64,000 nucleotides of DNA from Rhynchopus sp. YZ270_cl-10. Lineage: Eukaryota; Euglenozoa; Diplonemea; Diplonemida; Diplonemidae. The DNA is taken from assembly GCA_964035575.1 (NCBI GenBank), contig OZ037834.1, positions 589,598-653,597 of the forward strand, given 5' to 3'. Position numbers and translations under genes: made by a program. The notes beneath the pieces are model-generated. The model saw only the letters and a list, made by a program, of their open reading frames with translations, was not told the DNA's origin and searched no databases. The first letter of the stretch is position 1. Each line of letters begins with the position of its first letter. Positions 30,584 to 41,200 of this stretch are shown one piece after another.

Positions 30584-33500
30584 ATGGCGTCCGGGGCGAA
30601 AGAAAAAGTAGCGGCAAGGAAAAGCAAGAAGCCAGTTTCGTTGCTTCCAGTGGTATGCTTTTAAACAACAAACCCCCCCCCTTTTTTTTTTTGCAATTAC
30701 ACACAAAGCCGGCTGCTGTGCGATAAATTTTTCCACTTTTTTTTCAGATGTAAACCATAAAATGGATTGTAAAATAGCATAGTTGGGGTCCGCCCCTATA
30801 CAGCTGGTCATTGTACCAAAAGGTACACTGTTCACGAGAGGGCTGTTTGTATTTCAAGTCAACTTTCTTTTTTCTTCTCCCATCGAGATGCAATAAACAG
30901 CAATTTTTGTTAACCCTCCCCGCAGGTTGAGAAGGAGAAGGAGTACTCAATAACCGACACGCTATCTTTGCAAGTTCTCATGCCTGGTGGTGTGCAGGCG
31001 AAGGTAGGGCGTGGGGGGCTCATTATAGCGGGCGAAGGGGAGAACACAGACGGGACACGCTCAGCACCCCCACCCAAGCTTCCCACCAAGAAGAAAAGTG
31101 ACCGTGAAAAGACCGGTCCTGAAGCGCTTTTAGATCAACCCGCACAGCAACAGACCTATCGTTTTGAAGACCTCAAAATGGGTGAAGTTATTGGCGAAGG
31201 GTCTCAAGCGAAAGGTACGCCCTTTTTTTTTTTGCAACACTCTGGGAGGGGGTAAGATAACCCCGTAGTTGTGCACTGCGCCCCAAAGAAATTTTTGGTG
31301 AGAGGTCGATGTAAATACGACAACACAACTTATCTACAGAATGGTTTTTGATTTTCTGCACACTCCACAAAAAATTTGGTGCGATCAACGAAAAATTCTT
31401 TTTTCTGATTTCGTTTCTTTATTGTTCAGACCAAGGCGACCACTCGACCACGTGGTCGACCATTTTGGCGTGGTCGACCACGTGGTCGACCACGAAAAAA
31501 AAAAAAAAATTTTTTTTCTGAAAAAAAAAACACTTTTTTTTTTTTTTTTTTCAGGTTAAAAATCGGATTTTGTCTTTGCCAAAATTTTTTTTTGGGTCGA
31601 CCTTGGGTGGTCGACACCCATATAGCCGTGGAACCCGTTGTAGGACCTCAAAACACCTCGTGGGTGCAGTTTCTGGCGGTTTTGGCCCAGTATGACCACC
31701 AAAACACGTCGGTGGTCGACCTCATGGTCGACCCCATGGTCGACCATGGTCGAGGAGGTCATTTTCATGGTCGACCACGTGGTCGAGTGGTCGCCTTGTT
31801 CAGACTAGCTGAAACTCAGATATCAGTTTTAATTTTTTTGACAAAAAAAAAAAAAAATAATCATCCACACTTCGCAGTGAGAAGAGTACGCCATGAGCCC
31901 ACACATAAGCTGTTCGCACTCAAGATTATTTCCTTCGGTTCAGGGATGACCCGCAAGGTGCTTCAAACAGAGCTGTCACGGTGTTCCAACATGGACAAAC
32001 ACCCGAACCTCGTTGCCTCTCTCGAGGCTTATTTTAAGGAGGGTATGTACTGTTCTGTCTTTCAATTAATGCTGTGCGATAACGAATGTGATAAAAATGA
32101 AAAGGTGACTAAGCACAGAGAGGCTTCGGGTCATCTTAACTTTTCTTTCTTTTTGTTGTACTTCTTTTTGAACTCATTTTTTTCTGCAAATCGTCCTTCT
32201 ATTTACATGGATGTCCAAAGTACTTGAAGTATATCAAGTACTTGATCCCCCAAAAAATCCAATACTTGATACTTCAAGTACTTGACACCCTATTTTTTTT
32301 TCTAGTACTTTTTTACTTGTTCTCCCTCTGTCAAGTACTTTTTTCACAAAAAAAACGTCAAGTACTTGATCAAGTACAAAAAAAAGTGGGTACTTGATCA
32401 AGTACTTGACGTTTTTTTGCGAAAACAAGTACTTGACAGACTCTGCCAGAGGGTAAAAAAGTAAAAAAGTACGAGAAAAAAAAAATAGGGTATCAAGTAC
32501 TTGATTTCTGTCAAGTACTTGATCAATCTTCAAGTACTTGACTGTCATTTTGAGAGGAAAAAAAAGGGGGGTCAAGTACTTCAAGTACCATAAAAAATCC
32601 GAAAAAAGTACTTCAAGTACTTTGGACATCCATGTATTTACTCCCTTTTAAGGATCCTGTGAAGGAAAAAAAAAAATCGTGGCTGCTATCTATTTATAGT
32701 ATATCAAACAAAATATGGTGTGGCTGAAAGGGGGTGCTATTATTGTGCTATTTTGTGCTACTTTCTGCTATTTTCTGCTATTTTGGGGTCGTCGGCCACA
32801 CCAGCATAATATTCTTTTAGCAAAACCTTCTTTCACCCCTTTACAGGTTTCCTGATGGTGCTGATGGAGTTCATGGCATACGGTACCCTGCAGGGTGTGA
32901 GTAAGAAGGTGACAGACAAAGGCAAGCGCATACCAGAAGAGGTGCTCTCACGTATATCCGCGCAAATACTAGCAGGGCTCAACCATCTGCATACAGGAGG
33001 GGGTACGGGGAACGGTCTTATCCACCGTGACCTTAAACCATCGAACGTTCTTGTCAACAGTGAGGGGCAGGTATGGCGATTCGGAATGTTAAAAATGGGG
33101 CAACAAAAAAAAACAAAACAAACCTGATAGGTGAAAATCTCGGACTTCGGCGTGGCGACGTTCCTCAGTGGGCACAACCAGATGGCGTTTACCTCGGTCG
33201 GATCAACGGCTTACATGAGCGTATGTGCAGTTTTTTTCAATGATTCAATTATTCAAAAAAAAATAGTGGAGTTCATCCTCGGCTAATACAAAAACCAAAT
33301 TTTCAAAAAAAAAAAAGTCGGCAATGGTATAGAGTACCGTATTAGTACAAAAAAGTATCGTACTAATGTTCGACCTTTTCAGGATTTTTTTTTTCTGGAA
33401 GTTCGACCTTTTTTTTTTTTTTTTTTTGGTCGATAATTTGTACGAATACGGTACATGAAAATACAACCAATATCTATTTCCCTACCTCAGCCTGAGCGTG

Positions 33501-36500
33501 TACGTGGCGACGGGTACACAACGGCCTCCGACATCTGGGCGGTGGGTGTGTCCATTGCTGAGGTGGCTATCGGACACTTCCCTGTGGGTGCCGCAGACCA
33601 ACGGGGCGGCAAGAACGACGAACTCTTCGGCCTCTGCGTTATCATTGCTGAGAACAGGTCCGCAGTCATCGTATGTCCCGTTTTTTTTTTGCTTACACGC
33701 AGTGTTATTAGAAACTGAACTTGATTAGCCAACGGTAAATTTGTCCTCACGCCTTTTCCTTTTGAATCATTCCCCTCCCCCAATCAATTATCATGTGCGC
33801 CACCCAGGGTAAGAGCCTAAATGGCTTCCTAAAATGGCTGCGGTCAACGAAAAATATTTTTCGACTACAGCTTCCAAAGCTACACTATGGCACGAAGGGG
33901 GAGGACCCGTGTGCGAGGTGGCAGAGGATGCGGAGGTGGACGGATTGTTCGATCCGTTCCGTTCGTCGCGGGCAACGTTGGGCTCTCGCAGACGAACCCG
34001 CCAGTACAGGGTAGCCTAAGACCCTGTGTGTGGGTGCGACGCTGGCGACGAGCGCGAGCGCCCCCACTTCGCCCTGCTTTCCCGACGGTGATGGGGCCGC
34101 CGAAGTACGCGCCGCCTCCGCCGCCGCTTCCAAGACGCGAGCTGATGGACGACGGACCGGACATTGCTATCCTGTACGGAACTGAGGCAACTGTCGTGCT
34201 GGACCGCCGGTTTGTGTCTGCGCCTGCGGAACGGGCTGAAGGGGAGTTGGCGAACATTTCGCGTGCGAGGCTGGATCTTGATGCGCTCATGGCCATGGAT
34301 ACGAAGGGATTGCTCACCGGTATCCTTGATGTCATCAGGTCTCGTGAAGCCTTCACGGCGAACCTTACCGATGAGGGTAGGAAAGTCCTGGATTCCTCTG
34401 TTCCTCTCAGGAGGGGAACCTCCAGGCACATGCTGCGCCACTGGGGAAACCTGCTGCAGTGGGGTGTGATGTCTCGGTCCAAGGTGCAGAAGGTGGTGCT
34501 TCCCGCCTTCACCGTCCCTAAGAAGGTGCATGGACTGAGGCTTGTGTGCGACGGCCGAAAGCTGAATCGCTTAATGCGTGCACCCCCGCCAATGCTGTTA
34601 CCGTCTATACACCAGGTGGTACGGCGATTCATGGACAATGCGTACGTGGTGCAGGCAGACGGGCGGAGCTGGTTCTACCAGTTCCCGCTGGCGGATGGTG
34701 TGGACGACTTCTTCGGAGTGAACCTGTCAGGTGCACGTGGCCCCTTCGTGAGGGCAAAGCTCAATGTGCTCTGTATGGGCTGGAGTTGGGCGCCGTGCAT
34801 CGCACACCGCTCGGCGATGGTGTTACTCCCGGAGGATGACGGACTCGCTTGGGTGGACAACTTCTTTGTCGTAGGCAAAACTCTCCCTGAGGCGGAGAAG
34901 CGTTACTCTTCGTTCCTCCGACGAGCAGAGCGAGTGGGCGCCGAACTGAATGACGATGAAGGAGAGGGTGTGCCCCGTGCAAACTTCTGTGCGTTGGGCC
35001 TGGAGTTCGATCTGGCGAGCTCCCCGAGACGGTACCGTGCTGCCCCTGATTGGATTGAGAAGTGTGTGGATTCTCCCGTACTGAATGAGGTGTTGAAAAA
35101 CTCATGTACTGCGAGGGACTTTTATAAAGTGTTGGGTGGGTTTGTGTGGTTTTTGTACTGCACTAAACGCAGACTTTGTTATTTCCGTGTTTCTCTTTCT
35201 TTTTTGCGGCGCACTGCGTCTGTTCTTGCAATTGACCCACAGAAGTGGGATGTTAAACTAGAAATCCCCCCATCTGTTATATCTGAATTCGCAGGCATCG
35301 TGTCTGTGATGAGGAGCAACGACTGGATTGAGGACCAGCCAGAGAGGCCCACCGTGGTAGCGTGGTCAGACGCTTCCGACCGCGAGTGGGCTGCTTTAAT
35401 AGAGTCTGAGGTCTTTGAACCGGTCACTCAGGGTGTGTTTTCAAACCCTGAGCAACATCATATTTATCTAAAAGAGCTATACGCTGCTTGGCGTGCCGTT
35501 AGGCTGGCGGCCGCTGAGAACACAGACCATGAAGTGTCCCTTCAGGTCGATAACGCTGCTGCTGTGGCGGCGATAAACAAAGGACACAGTAAGAATTTTT
35601 TGGCTAATGAGCTGCTGTGTGCCATTTTTGACACTGCAAAGGCTGCCAACATGAGTGTGTCTGCCTCGTGGGTGGACACCTTAAGTCAGCGGGCTGATGA
35701 GTTTACTCGCGGAACAGTGGCCCCCTCGTTGGCATCACTTCCTCCAGTACTCACGGAGTACGAAAGAGTAGAAGCTATGTTTTGTTAACTGAAATTTTTA
35801 TTATGATGTGTGCTGACTATGCTTGGCACTTCATATGCGCTTACGGCGCCCCTTATCCACTCCTCGTGACGGCGAATGGGTAAACTTTATTTGTAATTTT
35901 CATTTTTTGTCTTCTTTGTATTTTATTTTTATTTTTTATCATGTCTGTGCAGAGGCCGATCGCGTGTCCGTTATTGTCGTGTATTCAGTGATTTGGTTGC
36001 CTGTCTTATTGTATGTGCATATGCGCTTATTCGCAATGTCTGCATGGTTCTCTCCTGCAAAGTGTGGGTTATTCCAGTGGTCAAGGGCCACTGTGACATG
36101 GTCAAGGACCGTGTCTTTTGTACCAAGCTGGGTTGTTTTTCAAGTGTGCGCTGCTCGTAGATGGACATGGTGTACCTCGCGGTCGAGGATACTATACGGT
36201 ACCGTAGTGCCCGCTGTCTTGGTGATGGCGCGTGCAAGAAATGTTTATCTTTATGATGTGTGCTGACTATGCTTGGCACTTCATATGCGCTCACGGCGTC
36301 CCCTTATCCAGTGTCCTGTCCTCGTGATAGCGAATGGATATAAACCTTTTATTTTATTTTATTTTTTTGTATGATGTGTGCTGACTATGTTTGGTACTTC
36401 ATATGCGCTCACAGCGCCCTTTATCCAGTGTCCACGTGATACCGAATGGATGCAAACTTTTTTATTTTTGTTATGATGTGTGCTGACTATGCTTGGTACT

Positions 36501-38244
36501 TCATATGCGCTTACAGCGCCCTTATCCAGTGTCCACGTGATGCCGAATGGATACAACCCTTTTTATTTTTGTATGATGTGTGCTTGGCACTTCATATGCG
36601 CTTGCAGCGCCCCTTATCCAGTGTCCTGTCCTCGCGATAGCGAATGGATATAAACCTTTTTATTTTTTGGTGAGTGCTGACTTCTCAGTGCCCCATTCGC
36701 TTCGGCGTACCTGTCTCTACACTGCTCCCGAGGCGGCGGTAGAACAGTTTTGTTTTGATCAGTTGTTCGGTTTGTGCAGTTTTGATCAGTACTGGTTCTC
36801 CTCTCAATCGGTTTGGATGGACAGGGCCAGTGGGGTTTTTGTACCCATCTAGAGGGTTCTCGTGGCTGTGCGTTCCGCCCTCCCCCGCAGAAGCTGCGAG
36901 GTTGACGGCGGATGCCGTGTTTACAGGTTTCTCTCTTTTCCCACCTTCCCTCCCTTTTCTCCCCCTTAAACTCCATACTCTGCTACCTTTCCGCTACGCG
37001 GTCCCTTTGGGCTATGCTGCGGTCAACGAAAAAAGACTCAGTAGTAGATTAGTGAGGACAAATCAAGTGGCAAAATGTTAGTTTAGTTTTTGCTTACACG
37101 CAGTGTTATTAGAAACTGAACTTGATTAGCCAACGGTAAATTTGTCCTCACGCCTTTTCCTTTTGAATCATTCCCCTCCCCCAATCAATTATCATGTGCG
37201 CCACCCAGGGTAAGAGCCTAAATGGCTTCCTAAAATGGCTGCGGTCAACGAAAAAAGACTCAGTAGTAGATTAGTGAGGACAAATCAAGTGGCAAAATGT
37301 TAGTTTAGTTTTTTTTGAAGTTAAGGCAGGCTCTCCGCTAGGATTTCCGATTTTGAAAATATTCTGTTGATGGTCCACGTTGGTGGGGTACATGCTTGCG
37401 CCGCAGGCGCACGGTACGCAACTTTTTTTTTTACCAACGCCCGATTTTGACTTTTTTGGGACGTTTGAGCACTCACCTCTCCATATCTTCTTCTCCTGAG
37501 CTTTTTTGACAGGTAGAACGGGTCTGAACCACTTAGCAGAACTTTTTTTTTTTTTCTTTTTTTCCCCATTTTCAAAAAGTTCTGTTGACAATCAACAGAA
37601 CTTTAGTACCTAGCGGAGTGCCTGGTTAAGGTCAAGATGACTAAACACGAGAGAGAGGATAGAATAATCTTATAACCTTTTCATTTTTCCGCGGAGTGTC
37701 AGTGCCTGCGTCCCAGAGGCGTTTTGCACTATCAACTTCACTCTTATTTTAAACTTCGGGCGACATTGAGTACAGATCCTGGTGATTGTCGATACAACAA
37801 AAAAAAAATTAAGTTTATTTACAAAAACGTAAAAGTAATTTCTTTGGGTTGAGGATGATCTGCATCTATACCTTTGCAATTCATTTAGCCTTCGGGCGAC
37901 TTTGTGTACAAGAACCCGTCCTCGGACAGGTGATTGTCGAAACTACAAAAAATCATTCACAGTGGCCGGAAGGTGTGTACTTCAGCCCTGAGTTCAAAGA
38001 CTTTGTCGCACAATGCATGCAGCAGAAGCCTGAGGACAGGCCTACAGCTGACCAGCTCAGGTCTCATCCGTTCATCACTAAGTACGCAAACGCTGATGTC
38101 GATATGGCCGCGTTCTTTAAGTCTGTCATGGGCGAGTCTAAGAAAAGCAAAGACAAAGACAAAGAGAAGGAAAAGGAGCGCGAAAAGGAAAAGGAAAAGG
38201 AGAAGGAAAAACCAGCAGAACCAACCACCACACCTGCGGAGTAA
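30584..38244 (+). CDS. MAP kinase kinase-like (STE7/MEK family) protein kinase, seven exons
   Basis: Exons: 30584-30652, 30926-31214, 31878-32042, 32847-33070, 33131-33220, 33491-33670 and 37963-38244, 432 aa, all in phase with GT-AG introns. Kinase motifs: GEGSQAKV (113-120), Lys135 in ALKII, MEFMAYGTL, HRDLKPSN (235-242), DFG (255-257), and FTSVGSTAYMSPERV in the activation loop. SPERV with SDIWAVGVSIAEVAIGHFP is characteristic of MAP2Ks, which phosphorylate MAP kinases on Thr-x-Tyr. Activation-loop Ser/Thr residues (S263, T271, S272) are candidate targets of a MAP3K. The C-terminus is a K/E-rich low-complexity tail. Intron sizes range from 60 nt (intron 4) to 4.3 kb (intron 6), and introns 1, 2, 3, 5 and 6 hold repeats or mobile elements. 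The first exon (23 codons) is the least certain; it fits in phase and sits at a GTATGC donor. Confidence 0.87.
31432..31798. mobile_element. Foldback element of GGTCGACC palindromes in MAP2K intron 2
   Basis: The left end CAAGGCGACCACTCGACCAC is mirrored by GTGGTCGAGTGGTCGCCTTG. TTCAGAC lies on both sides (31425-31431 and 31799-31805), a 7-bp duplication. The interior is dominated by nested GTCGAC/CACGTGG palindromes near both ends. It is non-coding. The intron (31215-31877) is still bounded by good splice sites. Confidence 0.8.
32206..32634. mobile_element. Foldback element of AAGTACTTGA palindromes in MAP2K intron 3
   Basis: The termini CATGGATGTCCAAAGTACTT and AAGTACTTTGGACATCCATG are inverted copies. 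TATTTA flanks both ends (32200-32205 and 32635-32640). Between them AAGTACTTGA and TCAAGTACTT occur again and again in both orientations, so almost the whole 429 bp can fold. CAT...ATG ends with a 6-bp duplication match the element at 3223-3460. Confidence 0.82.
32716..32803. mobile_element. TGGTGTGGC element in MAP2K intron 3
   Basis: TGGTGTGGCTGAAAGGGGG at the left and GTCGTCGGCCACACCA at the right enclose GCTATTTTCTGC units. It lies 43 bp before exon 4. No clean 5-bp duplication is readable here. Confidence 0.65.
33887..35788 (+). CDS. Reverse transcriptase - RNase H region of the DIRS-like element (fossil)
   Basis: A single open frame covers a poorly conserved Arg/Pro-rich N-terminal part, then a reverse transcriptase domain (KKVHGLRLVCDGRKLN, the SWFYQFPLADGVDDFF stretch, MGWSWAPCIAHR, and a catalytic-loop region near GLAWVDNFF), then an RNase H domain (VVAWSDASDREW, LKELYAAWRAV, LQVDNAAAVAAI). 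The order RT-RH without integrase fits the DIRS order and LTR-retroelement kin. It is part of the element at 33691-37312, not a host gene. Confidence 0.82.
   Translation: MARRGRTRVRGGRGCGGGRIVRSVPFVAGNVGLSQTNPPVQGSLRPCVWVRRWRRARAPPLRPAFPTVMGPPKYAPPPPPLPRRELMDDGPDIAILYGTEATVVLDRRFVSAPAERAEGELANISRARLDLDALMAMDTKGLLTGILDVIRSREAFTANLTDEGRKVLDSSVPLRRGTSRHMLRHWGNLLQWGVMSRSKVQKVVLPAFTVPKKVHGLRLVCDGRKLNRLMRAPPPMLLPSIHQVVRRFMDNAYVVQADGRSWFYQFPLADGVDDFFGVNLSGARGPFVRAKLNVLCMGWSWAPCIAHRSAMVLLPEDDGLAWVDNFFVVGKTLPEAEKRYSSFLRRAERVGAELNDDEGEGVPRANFCALGLEFDLASSPRRYRAAPDWIEKCVDSPVLNEVLKNSCTARDFYKVLGGFVWFLYCTKRRLCYFRVSLSFLRRTASVLAIDPQKWDVKLEIPPSVISEFAGIVSVMRSNDWIEDQPERPTVVAWSDASDREWAALIESEVFEPVTQGVFSNPEQHHIYLKELYAAWRAVRLAAAENTDHEVSLQVDNAAAVAAINKGHSKNFLANELLCAIFDTAKAANMSVSASWVDTLSQRADEFTRGTVAPSLASLPPVLTEYERVEAMFC
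35803..36680 (+). repeat. Subterminal ~100-118-bp tandem repeats of the DIRS-like element
   Basis: Units starting ATGATGTGTGCTGACTATG and containing GGCACTTCATATGCGCTNACNGCGCCC begin at 35803, 36253, 36371, 36473 and 36573, with a diverged start near 36668. The last four are head-to-tail. The first is separated by about 370 bp of unrelated sequence. GTGCTGAC...TTGGCAC can form a small hairpin in each unit. Confidence 0.8.
37016..37312 (+). repeat. B1-A2-B2 terminal repeat block of the DIRS-like element
   Basis: B1 (GACTCAGTAGTAGATTAGTG...TTAGTTTAGTTTTT) is followed directly by A2 (GCTTACACGCAGTGTTATTA...GGTCAACGAAAAA) and a second B. A1 alone starts the element at 33691. This asymmetric arrangement separates DIRS/PAT/Ngaro-type elements from LTR elements, whose terminal repeats are simple. 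Confidence 0.8.
37327..37624. mobile_element. Short hAT-like element next to the DIRS-like element
   Basis: The ends are CAGGCTCTCCGCTAGG and CCTAGCGGAGTGCCTG. GTTAAGG is found on both sides (37320-37326 and 37625-37631), a 7-bp visible duplication that may be an 8-bp one with a change. The termini resemble those of the element at 41706-42203. The inner CTTGCGCCGCAGGCGCACGG stretch recurs at about 14728-14750. Non-coding. Confidence 0.72.
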
Positions 38245-41200
38245 AATAAAAATAAAATTACAATTTTCAGTACAATGAACCTGCGGATGATAAAATGAAT
38301 GCAAGATCCTGAGGTAGGTGATTATTATTTTTTTTTGTCGAAACAAAACCAAGCAAACAAAAAAAAAATAGTGGAGTTCATCCTCGGGTGTCTACACTAA
38401 CAACCAAGTTTTCAAAAAAAGAGAGAATAAGGAGAGACGCTACACTATACTATACTTCCTGATTTTTTTTTACAAAAAAAAAATTCAAAAAACAAAAAAA
38501 CAAAAAGTGGAAATTTGCGCCATGTGGCAGCACAAACAGGCAAACTACACGCCAAATAAGTTTTCAAAAAAAAAAAATCTCAAAAAGTCAACAGAACTCA
38601 AACCTAGAGAGGAACATTTTTTTTAAAAAATCCCCCCCACCGAGAGTGTGAGATTACAGCGGTTGTTTTTTTTTTTTTTTTTTTTTTTGTTTTGTTTTGT
38701 TTTGGGGGTTTTTTTTGAGAAAAAAATAGTGGAAATATTTGGCTTTGAATCTTGAGTGTCCCCTACCACCCTCCCCACTCACTATACATGACGACTTTTG
38801 TTCATGACATAAGACAAACACTATATTGCAAGCACAAATAACAAAACACAAAAATCGTTTTAACGATAACTGCTTGTCAAAGTGTTCTTGTCTATTGTCA
38901 TGGCAAAAAAAAAGTCGTCGTGAAATACTAAGCCGTGTCCTTCCTGCACACTTTTTTTTGGTCAACCACTCTGGCTTCATGTACCAAAATCGCAATCGTA
39001 CTCAAAAACAAAACAATTTTTTTGAAGATTATGTGGCTGAAACGGGGGGAGGTGCACAAAGTACGCAAGAAGTGCGCAGAAGTGCGCAAGAAGTGCGCAA
39101 TCCACCACCCCCTTCAGCCGCCTTCATCCTCTCCAACTCCACGTCTACAAAACTATCAAGCAAAATTAAACAGAGCACAAAGCACTTTCAAAACATACAA
39201 AAAACATTTTCAAACCCCCTTTCAGCCGCCCCAGATAATCTGCATAATATTAATATATTATTATTATCTCCCTTTTTTTTGAAGTTCATTCATTCGCTCT
39301 TTGGGCTCTGTACAAAGAACCTCTGTCTTAGGACAGAGTGATTTGTCTGTACGTTGATTACAAATAAAACAAAACAAAATTTTTTTAAAAAAATGAAATA
39401 TGGAATTACCCTAACTACCTGGATAGGTTCTTAGGCGAATTGTCGGAAAAAAAGCAAAAAATAAAGGGGGGTTTTCCACAGTGGGGGAGTTCGTTGTGAT
39501 ACGGTAAATTTGGAATTATTATTATTTTTGTTGGGGGTGAGGGAAAAAGGGGGAGAGAAGCGAGAGGGGGGGAATAGTGCACAAATACTTCCCCCCCCTA
39601 CTCCCCTTTAGAACGAAAACTGCATAAAATATAACAGCAAAAAAAGCAAAACAAAAGGCAAAGGTTTTTATTGAACGAAATGGAAAAAAAGGGTTTGGGG
39701 TGGCGAAGTGAGCAAGTTTTTTTACTTTTTTCATTTTTTTAAATTCATCCCCCCTCAGTTTTCAAAAAAACCCCCCCCCAACTTGGGGAGACTTTTGCAC
39801 AACAATAACAGAAGGGTTTTTGCAGCACACCCCGAGATTCGATAACCTCCGCGGAGTGTCAGTATCATGAGGTTTCCAAAAGGTGCACTTGTCACAAGCG
39901 GACTTTTTTTGTACTTCGAGTCAACTTCAAGTCAAATTTTTTTTTTGTCCTCAACTTAAAACCGTTGAGCTGTTTTTTTACACGCTTGAGGAAGGGGGGA
40001 GGGTTAGCTCTAGTGGTCTGTGATCATTGCACTGCATCATTGCACTGTGATCATTGTGATAACTGATCACACACATCATTGTGATAACTGATCGCACACA
40101 TCATAATAGAATCATACACACCACAATACAGCTGTACTGTGATGTGTATTATTCTATTATGATGTGCAGTTATCACAATACAGACCACCACTAGTTATCT
40201 CTCATTCATGTCATGTGATGCATGATAGGCTCTTTGTCAAATTCTCTCCCCAATCTCCCTTTTTTTCTTTTTATTTTGCGTTTCTCACCGCTTCTTTTTA
40301 AAGGTGATGCCAAGCACAGAGAGGCTTAGGTTCATCTTATAAACTTTTCTTTTTCAAAAAAAGTTGGAAAATTGACTTTTTCCGTCCTTTGCCCAAACCC
40401 CACCTCCCCCCCCCTTGAACAATAATAGTGGAGATCATCCTCGGGGTGACTGCAGTAATACAAACCAAGTTTGTACTCAGGTAGCTACGTAGCCTTCAGG
40501 GAGGCAATCGTGTGCTAATACAGAAAGTATCAGTCAAGGCTGTCCTTACAGACGCACAAACCAAGTTTTCAAAAAAAAAAAAAATGCGTACAGAGGCTTC
40601 GGCCAATTGAGTACAGACCCTAGGTTCCCTAAGTGGGTTCTTAGGCGATTATCAACAACAAAAAGTAGTGGAGCAACACTCTAGGGTGGCTGCACTCAAT
40701 ACAACCAAGTTTTCAAAGTAAGGAAGAAGAGTTATTATTCGTTTTTTTGTACTCCTCTCTCCCCACACGACAGCCACCTTTTTTCAGTTTCCACTATAAA
40801 GGACGGGAAGTGGATATTAAAAAGCAGTTTTTTTTTTCTCTCTTTTTTTCTTTTTTGTTGGGACCAGTGTCTTATCCAGGAACCCCGATTTCAAGATTGG
40901 GCCCTAAAAAAGACATTTGGTTGGGGCTCTTTTGTACTTTAGTTTCTCTTATTACTGGAAGGGGTGGACTGCATCACACGATTCATTTGCTGTTCGTAGT
41001 GAGCCGTGTGTATGCCGAATAAAGTGCTCTCTGGCTTTGTCATTACTGAGCCAGCCCTAACCATTTTCCCACGTCCTTTTTTTTTTTTCACACTGTGGGG
41101 AAAAGCCATCCCAGCTCCTTGCACCCTCAAGGGAGGCTTTCTCAGAATGTTAGGAGGAAGTGTCACAAAAAAGGGTCCCCTCCCCCCGGCACAGTAGAGA

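Larger units (their letters stand above)
33691..37312 (+). mobile_element. DIRS-order (PAT/Ngaro/VIPER-like) retroelement in MAP2K intron 6 (fossil)
   Basis: The element shows split direct repeats: unit A (164 bp) at 33691-33854 and again at 37092-37255, and unit B at about 37016-37091 and again at about 37240-37312, in the order A1 - coding region - B1 A2 B2. That layout is characteristic of tyrosine-recombinase retrotransposons such as PAT and Ngaro. The coding part gives a reverse transcriptase joined to RNase H. I see neither a tyrosine recombinase nor a Gag-like frame, so the copy looks incomplete or non-autonomous. By eye the A copies are identical to each other, as are the B copies, suggesting a recent insertion. 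It lies in sense orientation inside the intron, 20 bp after the donor. Confidence 0.78.

Noticed and set aside
31430-32640. Palindromic introns as a regulatory RNA gene
   Set aside because: Clear target duplications at both foldbacks explain them as insertions. No promoter or conserved unpaired region is visible.
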